Shown here one piece after another: positions 38,600 to 49,129 of a stretch of 64,000 nt of DNA. Numbering within the stretch: the stretch's first letter is position 1; every line of letters starts with the position of its first letter. The position numbers were made by a program, and so were the translations under genes. The notes beneath the pieces are model-generated. The model worked only from the letters and a program-made list of their open reading frames with translations, did not search any database and was not told the DNA's origin. Origin of the DNA: Tabrizicola oligotrophica (GTDB taxonomy: Bacteria > Pseudomonadota > Alphaproteobacteria > Rhodobacterales > Rhodobacteraceae); assembly GCF_011008935.1 (NCBI RefSeq), contig NZ_JAAIVJ010000005.1:124001-188000 (forward strand). The letters run 5' to 3'.

Positions 38600-39631
38600 T
38601 CAGCCGCGCAGCGCCGCGAGGAACTGGTCCACCTCTGCCTCGGTCGTCGACCAGCTTGTCACCAGCCGCGCCCGCTCGCGCCCCATCGGGGAGGGCATGG
38701 GATAATAGCTGGCGCCCGCCGCCTCAAGGCTGGCGTGCCGGCCTTCGGGCCATTCGGGAAAGAGCATATTGGCCTCGACCGGATGCAGCAGGTCCACCTC
38801 CGGCATCTCCGCCAGCCCCCGCGCCAGTCGGGCGGCCATGGCATTGGCATGACCAGCCAGACGCAGCCAGAGGCCCTCTTGCAGATAGGCCGCCATCTGC
38901 GCCGAGAGGTAGCGGTGTTTCGACATCAGATGGCCGGCACGCTTGCGCCGCAACTCGAACTCCCAGGCCTTGGCCGGGTCAAAGATCACCACTGCCTCGA
39001 CCCCGAGACAGCCGTTCTTGGTGCCGCCGAACGACACCACGTCCACCCCGGCCCGCCAGGTCATTTCAGCCGCCGTCGCGCCGGTGGCGACCAGCGCATT
39101 GGCAAACCGCGCGCCGTCCAGCTGCACCGGCACGCCATGGGCGCGGGCGACCCCGGCCAGCGCGGCGATTTCGGAGGCCGAATGCACCGTGCCTGCTTCG
39201 GTCACATTGGTGATCGACACCGCGCCGGGCTGCACGCCATGCACGCCCGCGCCCTTGGCGCGCAGGATCGCCGCTTCCAGCCCCTCCGCCGCCATCCGGC
39301 CATGAGCCCCGCCGACCGGCACCAGCTTGGCGCCGCCGCTGTAGAATTCCGGCGCGCCGCATTCGTCCTCGGCGATATGGGCGTGGCTGTGGCAGTAGAC
39401 CGCGCCCCAGGGCGGAGTCAGCAGGGATAGCGACAGCGCATTGGCCGCCGTTCCGGTCGTGACAAGATGGACCGCCGCCTCTGGTGCTTCGAAAATCCGG
39501 CGCACAAGATCTCGTACCTGGTCCATCTGCGCCTCGGCGCCGTAGCTGCGGGCGTTGCCCTCATTGGCGCGGGTCAGGGCGGCCATGATTTCGGGGGCGG
39601 CCCCGCTCGCGTTGTCGGAGGTGAACCACAT
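38600..39631 (-). CDS. Low-specificity threonine aldolase family PLP enzyme
   Basis: 343 residues. The ATG at 39631 (MWFTSDN) has AAGGGGA upstream; the six-base longer TTG start is less likely. SDNASGAAPEIMAAL, AHIAEDECGAPEF, VQLDGARFANAL (Asp to PLP) and SFGGTKNGCLGVEAV with the Schiff-base Lys fit beta-eliminating lyase/threonine aldolases. It cleaves L-threonine or allo-threonine to glycine and acetaldehyde. It is convergent with the alpha/beta hydrolase and 15 nt from the following YcgN gene. Confidence 0.88.
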   Translation of the reverse strand: MWFTSDNASGAAPEIMAALTRANEGNARSYGAEAQMDQVRDLVRRIFEAPEAAVHLVTTGTAANALSLSLLTPPWGAVYCHSHAHIAEDECGAPEFYSGGAKLVPVGGAHGRMAAEGLEAAILRAKGAGVHGVQPGAVSITNVTEAGTVHSASEIAALAGVARAHGVPVQLDGARFANALVATGATAAEMTWRAGVDVVSFGGTKNGCLGVEAVVIFDPAKAWEFELRRKRAGHLMSKHRYLSAQMAAYLQEGLWLRLAGHANAMAARLARGLAEMPEVDLLHPVEANMLFPEWPEGRHASLEAAGASYYPMPSPMGRERARLVTSWSTTEAEVDQFLAALRG

Positions 39632-39646
39632 CGGCAAAGATCCCCT

Positions 39647-40099
39647 TCAAAGGTCTTCGTGAAAGACGTAATCGTCCCAGTCATCCTCGGGCACGATCGC
39701 CTCGGACACTGTGCGGCCGCGCATCGACTGGCCCGCCTTGTGGGTGCTGTCGGGATCGCCCGTCACCAGCGGGTGCCAGTCTGGCAGCGCCTGGCCCTGC
39801 TGCAACAGTTTGTAGGCGCAGGAGGCTGGCAGCCAATAGCTGATGCGCTTCAGGGTCTTGGGGTTCAGCCGGATGCATTCCGGCACATGGGAGAAGCGGT
39901 TGGGATAATCGCTGCACCGGCAGGTTTCGTTGTCGAGCAGCCGACAGGCGACGCGGGTATATTCCACCTCGCCGGTGTCTTCGTATTCGATCTTGTTCAG
40001 GCAGCACTTGCCGCAGCCGTCGCACAGCGCCTCCCATTCGGGGGCGGTCATCTTGGAGAGCGGGACGGTTTCCCAGAAGCGGGGGCGGAGATCGGTCAT
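39647..40099 (-). CDS. YcgN/UPF0260 cysteine-cluster protein
   Basis: 150 residues. Cys-rich N-terminal motif LCDGCGKCCLNK, then CRLLDNETCRCSDYPNR and VPECIRL; these eight-plus Cys likely bind a metal or Fe-S cluster (CxxCxxxCC family). Ends EDDWDDYVFHEDL. Function not established. ATG at 40099. Confidence 0.88.
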   Translation of the reverse strand: MTDLRPRFWETVPLSKMTAPEWEALCDGCGKCCLNKIEYEDTGEVEYTRVACRLLDNETCRCSDYPNRFSHVPECIRLNPKTLKRISYWLPASCAYKLLQQGQALPDWHPLVTGDPDSTHKAGQSMRGRTVSEAIVPEDDWDDYVFHEDL

Positions 40100-40136
40100 G
40101 GCGGCAGACTGGCCTTTGGCGGGCGAAAAGGAAAGG

Positions 40137-40181
40137 GCGATTTCCGGCCGGAAATCGCAGCCGGAATTCGTATGAATTCCG
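40137..40181. repeat. Double palindrome directly behind the ribF stop
   Basis: Two perfect palindromes 3 nt apart: arms GCGATTTCCGG / CCGGAAATCGC with no loop (40137-40158), and CGGAATTC-GTAT-GAATTCCG (40162-40181). The second ends 3 nt from the ribF stop. The GATTTCCG palindrome recurs behind purK (53314-53335). Confidence 0.75.
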
Positions 40182-40184
40182 CCA

Positions 40185-41108
40185 TCAGACGGCAGAAAGG
40201 ATGTCCCGCGCCCGGGCGCAGTCGGCGGCGATCTGGTCGATCAGGCCTTGCAGCCCGTCGAACTTCATTTCGGGGCGCAGGTATTCGACCAGCGCCACCG
40301 AAAGGTGATGGCCGTAGAGATCGCCCTTGAAATCGAAAAGGAAGGTTTCAAGGTTGGGGATCGCGCCGCCGAAATGCGGCCGGACCCCGAGCGAGGAGGC
40401 CCCGAGATAGCTGCCCGCCTGCGGGCCGGTCAGCACGTCGACCTTGACGGCATAGACGCCGAAACGCGGCAGGTGCAGGCCCTGAACGCTCATGTTCGCG
40501 GTGGGGAAATTCAGCTCGCGGCCACGCTTTTCGCCGTGGATCACCTCGCCATCAATGCGGTGCCAGTGGCCGAGCATGGCGGCGGCCTCGCGCGGGGTGC
40601 CGACGGCCAGTGCCTGCCGGATCGCGGTTGACGAGATTTCCCGGCTGCCGTGCTGGACCAGATCCGAGATGGTGACGGCAAAGCCGAACGCGCGCCCCAT
40701 GGCTTGCAGGTCGGCGGCCTTGCCCTTGCGGCCGGCGCCAAAGCAGAAATCGGCGCCGACGACGACATGCGAGACACCAAGCCCGCCGGCCAGCACGTCG
40801 CGGGCAAAGGCTTCGGGGTCGAGGTTGGCCATCGCCTGATCGAAGGGCAATTCAAACAGCGACTGCACGCCAAGCTTGGCCAGCCGATTGGCCCGCGCCT
40901 CGGCGTTCATCAGCCGGAAGGGCGGCGCCGAGGGCGAGAAGAACTCGCGCGGGTGGGGTTCGAAGGTGACGACGCCAAGGGGCGCGGTGCCGCGCGCCAG
41001 GTCAATCACCGCCTGATGGCCCAGATGCACGCCGTCGAAATTGCCCATGGCGACCGAAGCGCCGCGCGCGCTCGCCGGAATGTCAGCCCAAGTCTTGATG
41101 ATCTGCAT
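40185..41108 (-). CDS. ribF: Bifunctional riboflavin kinase / FAD synthetase
   Basis: 307 residues. N-terminal nucleotidyltransferase with VAMGNFDGVHLGHQAVI and STAIRQALAVG; C-terminal riboflavin kinase with GRELNFPTANM, YLGASSLGVRPHFGG and the Glu of ETFLFDF. It converts riboflavin to FMN and then FAD. No FMN riboswitch is seen upstream. Separated by 40 nt from the MaoC gene on the same strand. Confidence 0.96.
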   Translation of the reverse strand: MQIIKTWADIPASARGASVAMGNFDGVHLGHQAVIDLARGTAPLGVVTFEPHPREFFSPSAPPFRLMNAEARANRLAKLGVQSLFELPFDQAMANLDPEAFARDVLAGGLGVSHVVVGADFCFGAGRKGKAADLQAMGRAFGFAVTISDLVQHGSREISSTAIRQALAVGTPREAAAMLGHWHRIDGEVIHGEKRGRELNFPTANMSVQGLHLPRFGVYAVKVDVLTGPQAGSYLGASSLGVRPHFGGAIPNLETFLFDFKGDLYGHHLSVALVEYLRPEMKFDGLQGLIDQIAADCARARDILSAV

Positions 41109-41148
41109 CTTGCCCCGTGCGCCTTGACTGGTGCGACGGGCCGCCCCG

Positions 41149-41592
41149 TCAGTCGAACTTGCGGCTGGGCGCCAGAACCAGCGCCTCGCCCTTCAGAACA
41201 ACCGTATTGCCCACTGCGCAATGGGTTTCAAGGGTCACGCGGCGGCGGGAATGGTCAATCGCGGTCACTTTGACCACGGCTTCGACCATATCGCCGGGGC
41301 GGACGGGGGCCATGAATTTCAGTGACTGGCCGAGATAGACCGTGCCATGGCCCGGAAGCTGCTCGCCGATCACCGCCGAAATCAGCCCCGCGGTCAGCAT
41401 GCCGTGGGCGATGCGGCCCTGAAAGATGGTGTCCTGGGCATAGGCGTCATCCAGATGCACCGGGTTGCGGTCGGTCGACACTTCGGCAAACAGCTCGATG
41501 TCGCGATCGGTCACGACCTTGCGCAGATTGCGCGTCATGCCGATTTCAAGATCTTCGATGCAGATCGTGCCGCGGGGCATATTGTCCAGCAT
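41149..41592 (-). CDS. MaoC-like (R)-enoyl-CoA hydratase
   Basis: 147 residues from the ATG at 41592 (GGGA 8 nt upstream); alternatives at 41610 and 41649 lack SD. Hot-dog fold with the hydratase motif EVSTDRNPVHLDDAYAQDT and FQGRIAHGMLTAGLIS; Asp and His of this motif are catalytic. Related to PhaJ, which supplies (R)-3-hydroxyacyl-CoA for polyhydroxyalkanoate or acts in beta-oxidation. Substrate not determined here. Confidence 0.87.
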   Translation of the reverse strand: MLDNMPRGTICIEDLEIGMTRNLRKVVTDRDIELFAEVSTDRNPVHLDDAYAQDTIFQGRIAHGMLTAGLISAVIGEQLPGHGTVYLGQSLKFMAPVRPGDMVEAVVKVTAIDHSRRRVTLETHCAVGNTVVLKGEALVLAPSRKFD

Positions 41593-41712
41593 GGGGTGAT
41601 TCCCGTTCATGATGTGTTGCAGCATAGCCGATGCTGCAACGCAGAACAATATAGACGCGAAGCATTCGTGCTGAAATGCGACGAAAGGCGCAATTTTGTT
41701 ACAATGCGGATT

Positions 41713-42570
41713 TCAGCCCAGATGCGGCATCGCCCAGGTCGGATAGATCTGCTGCCCGGCGATCCATGCCTCCAGCAAGGCCTTGTCGGGCCGCGCGGCA
41801 TCCGGCCCGAAGGCCGCCGCCGCAATGCCCCCGGTGATGAACAGCGTGTCCAGCCCCTCGGCCATGCCGCCTTGAATGTCGGTGGCGATGCCATCGCCGA
41901 CGCAGAGGATGCGCGGGTATTCAAGGCCAAGCTGGCGGCGGGCGAGGTCATAGATCGGCGGATGCGGCTTGCCGAAATACAGCGCCGTGCCGCCCATCGT
42001 CTCATAGGCCTGCGCCAGCGCGCCGGCGCAGTAAAGCCGCTTGTCGCCCAGATCGACGATGATGTCGGGGTTGGCGCAAAGTAACGGCAGACCGCGGGTC
42101 TTGCCCAAAAGCAACTGCGCGCGATAGTCGTCGGGCGTCTCGGTCAGGTCATCGACCAGCCCGGTGCAGACGATGCCCTCGGCCTCCTGCATTGTCACCC
42201 GTTCGGGCGCCACCGTGCCGGGCGGCAGGACGGTGAAGAAGTCCTCGTCCTTCGCCGCGCCGATGTGGAACACCCGGCGCCCCACCGCGCCTTCAAGCAT
42301 TGCCGATTGCGCCGCATCGCCTGACGACACTACCAGATCCCAGGCGTCGCGTGGCACGCCCATGCGGTCAAGCTGGGCGATCACGGTGGCGTTCGGGCGT
42401 GGGGCATTGGTCACCAGGGCCACCATGCTGCCGCCGGCGCGAAAACCCTTCAGGGCGGAAACAGCCTCGGGGAAGGGGGTCTTGCCATTGTGCAGGCAGC
42501 CCCAGAGGTCGCAGAACAGCGCGTCATAGCGGTCGGCAATCTCGGCAAGCGAGGAGATGAGCTGGGTCAT
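41713..42570 (-). CDS. HAD class IIA hydrolase (TIGR01459-like)
   Basis: 285 residues; SD GGAGG sits just before the ATG at 42570. The first HAD motif reads LFCDLWGCLHNG, with Trp in place of the second Asp, which is normal for this subfamily. MVALVTNAPRP is motif II and ILCVGDGIATDIQGG motif IV. Probably a small-molecule phosphatase; substrate unknown. Followed on the same strand by the MaoC gene after 120 nt. Confidence 0.88.
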   Translation of the reverse strand: MTQLISSLAEIADRYDALFCDLWGCLHNGKTPFPEAVSALKGFRAGGSMVALVTNAPRPNATVIAQLDRMGVPRDAWDLVVSSGDAAQSAMLEGAVGRRVFHIGAAKDEDFFTVLPPGTVAPERVTMQEAEGIVCTGLVDDLTETPDDYRAQLLLGKTRGLPLLCANPDIIVDLGDKRLYCAGALAQAYETMGGTALYFGKPHPPIYDLARRQLGLEYPRILCVGDGIATDIQGGMAEGLDTLFITGGIAAAAFGPDAARPDKALLEAWIAGQQIYPTWAMPHLG

Positions 42571-42682
42571 GGGGCCTCCGGTGTTTCGCCGCTTTTGGCA
42601 TGGCTGGCGGGCCGCTGCAAATGGCGCGTTGCGGCGGGCCTCGGTGTCAGATATCATTTATGGAATATGAATGAGGTGCCGC

Positions 42683-43078
42683 ATGCTGACCCGTCGTTTC
42701 CTGATCTCCAGCCTTGCCCTGCTGCCGCTTGCCGCCACAGCGCAGGCCGGTGCCTATGAGGCCCAGCCCCTGTCGGTGGCCGAGATGCAGGCGGGCGGCG
42801 GGCTGATCGTCGACATCCGCACGCCCGAAGAATGGGCCGAGACCGGGGTGATCGCCGGGGCAAGGCTCGTCACCTTTGAGGGCGCGCAGGGGTTCATCGC
42901 GGCGGTCGGGCCAGATCTGGCCGATGGGCGCGACCTGATCCTTGTGTGCCGCTCGGGCCGGCGGTCCGCCGCTGCGGCCGAGGCGCTGCAGACGATGATC
43001 CCGAACCGCATCATCTCGGTCGAGGGCGGCATGGCCCGCCTGATCGACGCGGGCTATCGGACCGTTCAGCCGCAATGA
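42683..43078 (+). CDS. Exported rhodanese-like protein
   Basis: 131 residues. ATG 42683 (SD AGGTG) rather than 42671. Tat/Sec-type signal TRRFLISSLALLPLAATAQA, then one rhodanese domain with VDIRTPEEW and the active-site loop VCRSGRRSA (Cys nucleophile). Likely periplasmic sulfur transferase or sulfane-binding protein. The twin Arg in LTRRFLIS suggests Tat export but is not a full consensus. Confidence 0.88.
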   Translation: MLTRRFLISSLALLPLAATAQAGAYEAQPLSVAEMQAGGGLIVDIRTPEEWAETGVIAGARLVTFEGAQGFIAAVGPDLADGRDLILVCRSGRRSAAAAEALQTMIPNRIISVEGGMARLIDAGYRTVQPQ

Positions 43079-43080
43079 AG

Positions 43081-43104
43081 AAGGCCGGGCAGGAGCCCGG
43101 CCTT
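43081..43104. terminator. Terminator hairpin
   Basis: 10-bp stem AAGGCCGGGC / GCCCGGCCTT with loop AGGA, 2 nt after the rhodanese stop and between convergent genes. U-run weak. Confidence 0.6.
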
Positions 43105-43128
43105 CGGCAGTCTTTCCGCCAGCCGTGA

Positions 43129-44049
43129 TTACAGCTTCAGCGCCGGGATGATCTGCTTCTTGCGGCTCATGATGCCCGGCAGCACGACGGTATCCCCCGA
43201 AACCTTGGCCCCGAACGAGGCTTCGGCCATCTGCTTGACCAGATCGTTCGGCACCAGAAGGGTGGCTTCTTCCTTCAGGATGTCGACGACGAACAACAGC
43301 ACCTGATCGGCGCCGTCCTCTTTCGCCACATCGACCATCGAGGCCATCAGGCTGGCCTTGCGGTCCAGCACCACCTTCGGCGCGGTGGTTTCCAGCACCG
43401 AGACGCGCAGTTCCTTGCCGGCGACGCTGTATTCCTTGCTGTCCATGCGCAGCAGTTCCGCATCCGAGAAGGACGACACGTCCGACTTGGCGGCGAACAT
43501 GGCGGCGGCGAATTCCGGGATGTTCACGCCCAGATCGGCGGCCAGTTTTTCGGCCACGGCGCGGTCATGCGGAGTCGTGGTGGGCGAGCGGAACTCCAGC
43601 GTGTCCGACAGGATGCAGGTCAGCATCGCGCCCTTGATCGCCTTCGGCGCCTTGGCCACGTCGGCGCCCATCAGGTCGTGCATGATGGTGGCGGTGCAGG
43701 CGAGCGGGCGGATGGTGATGTCGATCGGGGTCTTGGTCTTGATGCCGCCGACCAGCATGTGGTGGTCGATGATGGCCTGAAGCTTGGCCTCGTTGATCGA
43801 GGGCGGCAGTTCGGCGGGGTTGTTGGTGTCGACGATGACAACCTTGTCGTCGGCGGTCACGTCCGCAATGATCGCGGGCTTTTCCAGACCCCAGTGCTTC
43901 AGCATGAAGGCGGCTTCGGTGTTCGGCTCGCCCAACAGCACGGCCTTGGCGGGGGTGTTCTTCACCTCGGACAGATACCAGGCCCAGGCGATGGGCGAGC
44001 CGGTGGAATCGGTGTCGGGGGATTTGTGGCCGAAAACGAGCGTGGTCAT
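43129..44049 (-). CDS. ppaC: Manganese-dependent inorganic pyrophosphatase
   Basis: 306 residues, family II (DHH) pyrophosphatase. Metal motifs FGHKSPDTDS, VDTNNPAEL and IDHHMLVGG; the C-terminal DHHA2 domain ends with the substrate-binding SRKKQIIP. It hydrolyses PPi to phosphate in the cytosol. Monocistronic with a rhodanese gene convergent. Confidence 0.96.
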   Translation of the reverse strand: MTTLVFGHKSPDTDSTGSPIAWAWYLSEVKNTPAKAVLLGEPNTEAAFMLKHWGLEKPAIIADVTADDKVVIVDTNNPAELPPSINEAKLQAIIDHHMLVGGIKTKTPIDITIRPLACTATIMHDLMGADVAKAPKAIKGAMLTCILSDTLEFRSPTTTPHDRAVAEKLAADLGVNIPEFAAAMFAAKSDVSSFSDAELLRMDSKEYSVAGKELRVSVLETTAPKVVLDRKASLMASMVDVAKEDGADQVLLFVVDILKEEATLLVPNDLVKQMAEASFGAKVSGDTVVLPGIMSRKKQIIPALKL

Positions 44050-44159
44050 GGCAATACCTCAGGGATGGCGGTTTCGCGGGGCTTATAGGGGCGGGGGCGC
44101 GGTTTGTCACGGGGGCGAGGAATGCCGGCGACGAATTGCTGCGTTGCAGCAACAGGCAG

Positions 44160-45008
44160 TCAGGGCTGCGGCGTCCTGCTTTCGGTCAGGATGAACCAGC
44201 CGACGGCGGCCATGACCAGCGCTCCGCCCGCCAGCGTGGCCGCCGAGGGGGTTTCGGCATAGACCAGCCAGACCCAGAGCGGCGTCAGGGGCGTCTCCAG
44301 CGCGCCCATCAGCCCCGTCACCACCGGGGCGGCCCGGCGCGAGCCGTAGATGAACAGCGCAAAGCCGAGGGTGGAGTTCGCCAGTCCGAAACCTGCCATC
44401 AGGGCGACATTTCCGGGGGTGACGCCGGCCAGCGAGGCAAAGGGCAGGCAGGCCAGCGGCGCCCAGACGGCCGAAACGATCCCGGCGGCAAGCGCCGGCA
44501 TTTCGGGGCGGGCGCGGGCGATGACGATGATCGTGGCCATGGCGGCGGCCATGCCAAGCGCCATCAGATCGCCGATCAGCCGCCCGTCGCCGCCGATGCC
44601 CACCATCACCGCCGAACCTGCCAGCGCCAGCGCCGAGGCCGCCATCGCCACCCGGCTTGGGCGCTCGTGCAGCACCAGCCAGCCAAGGGCGGCTGCGGCA
44701 AAGGGGACGGTGGCGTAGATGATCGCGACATGGGCAATGGTGGTGGCCTTGAGCGAACCGACGAACAGCAGCATCCCGAGACCGGAGCAAAGCGCATAGA
44801 ACCAGCCCGCCCGGCCAAGGCGGGCAAAGTCGCCCAGCCCGTCCCGGCCCTTCATCAGGAGAAGTGTCACCAGCAGCCCCGCTGCGCCAAACAGCCCGCG
44901 CCAGAGGATGACGGTGGGGGTGTCGAGCGGGATCGCCCGGGCGAACAGACCCGAGGTGGACCAGGCCAGCGTCGCGCCGAACAACAGAAGAAGCGCCTTG
45001 CGGTCCAT
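44160..45008 (-). CDS. EamA/DMT family transporter
   Basis: 282 residues with about ten membrane helices in two EamA repeats (LLLFGATLAWSTSGLFARAI ... ILWRGLFGAAGLL; LIGDLMALGMAAAMATIIVI ... LMGALETPLTPLWVWLVYAE). A metabolite exporter of unknown substrate. The ATG overlaps the stop of the MBL gene by one base (TGATG), so it ends a three-gene operon with the MBL and TraB genes. Confidence 0.9.
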   Translation of the reverse strand: MDRKALLLLFGATLAWSTSGLFARAIPLDTPTVILWRGLFGAAGLLVTLLLMKGRDGLGDFARLGRAGWFYALCSGLGMLLFVGSLKATTIAHVAIIYATVPFAAAALGWLVLHERPSRVAMAASALALAGSAVMVGIGGDGRLIGDLMALGMAAAMATIIVIARARPEMPALAAGIVSAVWAPLACLPFASLAGVTPGNVALMAGFGLANSTLGFALFIYGSRRAAPVVTGLMGALETPLTPLWVWLVYAETPSAATLAGGALVMAAVGWFILTESRTPQP

Positions 45009-45766
45009 CAGTAGGGCCGCGGCGCTTTGGGCAGGCCGGCCCATTGGCTCGGCTCGTGGCCGTAGATGATCTCGGCCCCGGTGGCGCGGGCCAGTGCCTC
45101 CAGCCGATGAAAGCTTTGCATCGCGCGGACGGGATCCTTGGCATCTGCAAAGCCTTCGTCCGGTTCCGAGATGCGGTTGATGGCGTCGGCGGCAAGGATC
45201 ACCTGCCGGCCGTCGGGCAGCGCCAGATGGGCCGAGAGGTGCCCTGGCGTGTGGCCGGGGGTGGGCAGCAGCGTGACGCCCTCGCAAAGCGGGGTGTCGT
45301 CGGAAATGGTGTGATAGCGCGCCTCGGGCCAGTCCAGCGGCCGCACATCGAAGAAATAGCAGGGCTTTTCTTCGGCGCGCTCCACCCCGGTCAGCACGAT
45401 CATGGCATGAGAGAACCGGGGCAGGCTGCCGACATGGTCGATATGGCCATGGCTGAGGATGACATGCGAAATGTCCCCGGCTTGCAGGCCCAGCAGGGCA
45501 AGCTGGCCCTCGGCAGTGTTCGCTGCGCCAAATTCCACAAAGGCGCCAAAGCGTTGCAAGCCGTCGCGCGCCGCCGTCGCCTCTGGTGCAGTGACGTAAT
45601 CGGGCGGAAAGCCGGTGTCGAACAACACCCGCGCGCCCAGATCGGTTTCCAGCAGGAACCCCGGGATACCGATGATCCGCTGGCCCGGGCCGACATCGAA
45701 CAGGCCGAAATCCAGCACGAACAGCCGCGAGAGTTGGTGGCCCGGCAAGATCGCAGGCCGGGTCAT
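45008..45766 (-). CDS. MBL-fold metallohydrolase
   Basis: 252 residues. Metal motif LSHGHIDHVG (HxHxDH), HTPGHLSAHLALPDG, ILAADAINR and C-terminal IIYGHEPSQW. Resembles AttM/AiiB-type N-acyl homoserine lactonases by length and motif spacing, but the substrate is uncertain. Overlaps its neighbours by ATGA (upstream) and TGATG (downstream). Confidence 0.85.
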   Translation of the reverse strand: MTRPAILPGHQLSRLFVLDFGLFDVGPGQRIIGIPGFLLETDLGARVLFDTGFPPDYVTAPEATAARDGLQRFGAFVEFGAANTAEGQLALLGLQAGDISHVILSHGHIDHVGSLPRFSHAMIVLTGVERAEEKPCYFFDVRPLDWPEARYHTISDDTPLCEGVTLLPTPGHTPGHLSAHLALPDGRQVILAADAINRISEPDEGFADAKDPVRAMQSFHRLEALARATGAEIIYGHEPSQWAGLPKAPRPY

Positions 45767-46758
45767 TTGAACGACAGTCTTTCCACCGTGAAGCCTTCGG
45801 CTTCCAGCAGGGCCAGCACCCCTTCTGGCCCCGACAGATGCAGCGCGCCAAAGGCCGCCAGCACCGGCCCCTCCGCCACCGCAGCCGTCAGAACCGGCAC
45901 CCAGCCGCGGTTCCGGTTGATCATCATCGCCGCTTCCATCATCGCGAATTCATGCGCCACCTGCTCTGGCGTATAGCCTTCGACCGTCAGCGCCATGTCG
46001 CGGCTGAATTCCCAGATCAGCCGGGGTTCTTCGGCGAAATAGGCCTCGGCCATGGTGACCGACAGATCCTCGGAGCGCTCCTCCAGCGCCAGCGCAGCGG
46101 TGATCATCGACAGCTGGTCCGTCCGGTCGAGCGCATCGAAGATGCCGAAGATCGTGTCATAAGGCTCCAGCGCCTTGACCGGCAGGCCGCGCGCCTTTGC
46201 CGTCTCGATCACCATGGCATCAAGGCCGCGATCCGCGCCCATGGCGTCCAGCGCGCAGGGCGGGATGGACAGGAGCATCGACAGATACCAGGGCTGCATC
46301 TTGGCCGCCATGAACCCCGGCACGCCACGGGCCTGCATGGCGGCGGAAAGCTTGCCCCAGACCTGCGGCGGCAGGAGTTCGGGCAGGGTGGGGCCGTCGG
46401 TGATGACCATGAGGCCCGGTTCCCGTGCCAACCGGGCCTTCAGCGCCGACAGTTCCTCAGGCCCGGCTTCGACCAGCACGGTCCTGGCCGTTGCAAAGGC
46501 CGGGGCCAGCCGCTCCAGCGTCCCGGCATGGCGCGGGTCGTCCATGTGATAGGTGCCGATCAGGGTGATCTCCTGCCCCTGCCGCGTTGCCCGCCAGAAG
46601 TTGCCTTGGGCGAAAGGCACGGCATGGCTGCGCTGCATCAGCGCCGCGCGGTCAGCCTCGGCCAGAGTTTCGATCAGGTTTTCCCCGACGCATTCGGCGC
46701 CGGCGGGCAGGGCAAGGCCCAGAAAACAAAGGAGAAGTGGAAAAAGACTGCGGAACAT
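45763..46758 (-). CDS. TraB/GumN family protein, exported
   Basis: 331 residues. The ATG at 46758 starts a signal peptide (FRSLFPLLLCFLGLALPAGA). The TraB/GumN core shows ITLIGTYHMDDPRH near the N-terminus, EAGPEEL, and the C-terminal AFGALHLSGPEGVLALL (paired GxxH motifs of a putative metalloprotease). Bacterial function is not settled. First gene of the operon; its stop overlaps the MBL start by 4 bp. Divergent from groESL. Confidence 0.87.
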   Translation of the reverse strand: MFRSLFPLLLCFLGLALPAGAECVGENLIETLAEADRAALMQRSHAVPFAQGNFWRATRQGQEITLIGTYHMDDPRHAGTLERLAPAFATARTVLVEAGPEELSALKARLAREPGLMVITDGPTLPELLPPQVWGKLSAAMQARGVPGFMAAKMQPWYLSMLLSIPPCALDAMGADRGLDAMVIETAKARGLPVKALEPYDTIFGIFDALDRTDQLSMITAALALEERSEDLSVTMAEAYFAEEPRLIWEFSRDMALTVEGYTPEQVAHEFAMMEAAMMINRNRGWVPVLTAAVAEGPVLAAFGALHLSGPEGVLALLEAEGFTVERLSFK

Positions 46759-46888
46759 GGAGGGCTCGGCGGCTAAAGAGGGCAGGGGCCGCTGCATGGC
46801 GCTCCTGCGGTGGCAGCGTCGCATGGGCCGGGGCGAAGGCCAAGGGGAAAGCCCGGCCCGGGCCGCGAGAATTTTCGCTGATCTGGCG

Positions 46889-46917
46889 TTGACTCATCGT
46901 GCGCATATGCCTAATTC
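46889..46917 (+). promoter_or_regulatory. groESL vegetative promoter
   Basis: TTGACT, 17 nt, TAATTC; the predicted start falls just upstream of or within the CIRCE repeat. Confidence 0.6.
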
Positions 46918-46925
46918 ATGCGCCG

Positions 46926-46952
46926 TTAGCACTCGTCAAACCTGAGTGCTAA
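46926..46952 (+). promoter_or_regulatory. CIRCE operator (HrcA-binding site)
   Basis: Perfect TTAGCACTC-N9-GAGTGCTAA, the exact consensus, 38 bp before groES. HrcA bound here represses groESL until heat shock. Confidence 0.97.
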
Positions 46953-46990
46953 TCCCATTCAAACCTGGAAACCCAAGGGAGTGTTACCAG

Positions 46991-47278
46991 ATGGCTTTCA
47001 AACCGCTTCACGACCGCGTTGTCGTGCGCCGCGTCCAGTCCGAGGAAAAGACCAAGGGCGGGCTGATCATCCCCGATACCGCCAAGGAAAAGCCCGCTGA
47101 GGGCGAAGTCGTCGCTGTCGGCGAAGGCGCGCGCAAGGATTCGGGCGAACTGATCGCGATGTCGGTCAAGGCGGGCGACCGCGTTCTGTTCGGCAAGTGG
47201 TCGGGCACCGAAGTCACCCTGAACGGCGAAGAGCTGCTGATCATGAAGGAAAGCGACATCATGGGGATCATCTCCTGA
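46991..47278 (+). CDS. groES: Co-chaperonin GroES
   Basis: 95 residues. [13 protein letters not shown], the mobile loop [18 protein letters not shown] and the C-terminal [13 protein letters not shown] are typical. It caps the GroEL chamber. SD GGGAG precedes the ATG at 46991; the frame opens at 46946 inside CIRCE, which is not coding. groEL follows after 76 bp. Confidence 0.98.
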   Translation: MAFKPLHDRVVVRRVQSEEKTKGGLIIPDTAKEKPAEGEVVAVGEGARKDSGELIAMSVKAGDRVLFGKWSGTEVTLNGEELLIMKESDIMGIIS

Positions 47279-47342
47279 TCCCGCGCGGGCCGGGTTGAAA
47301 ACCCGCCCTGCGATGTTTGCTTGTCCATCCAACCAGATATGA

Positions 47343-48998
<1,656 letters not shown>

Positions 48999-49020
48999 TC
49001 TGCCCGAAAGGCTGATAAGG

Positions 49021-49049
49021 AAAGGGCGGCTCCGAAAGGGCCGCCCTTT
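49021..49049 (+). terminator. groESL terminator
   Basis: 10-bp stem AAAGGGCGGC / GCCGCCCTTT, 9-nt loop, followed by TTCC, 22 nt after the groEL stop. Confidence 0.82.
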
Positions 49050-49129
49050 TCCATATGCCGAGGTTCACTTGGCTCTCTCCCCCTACCTTTCCGGTTGCAC
49101 GCGCTCCCCGCCGCGCTAGCCTGGGCGCC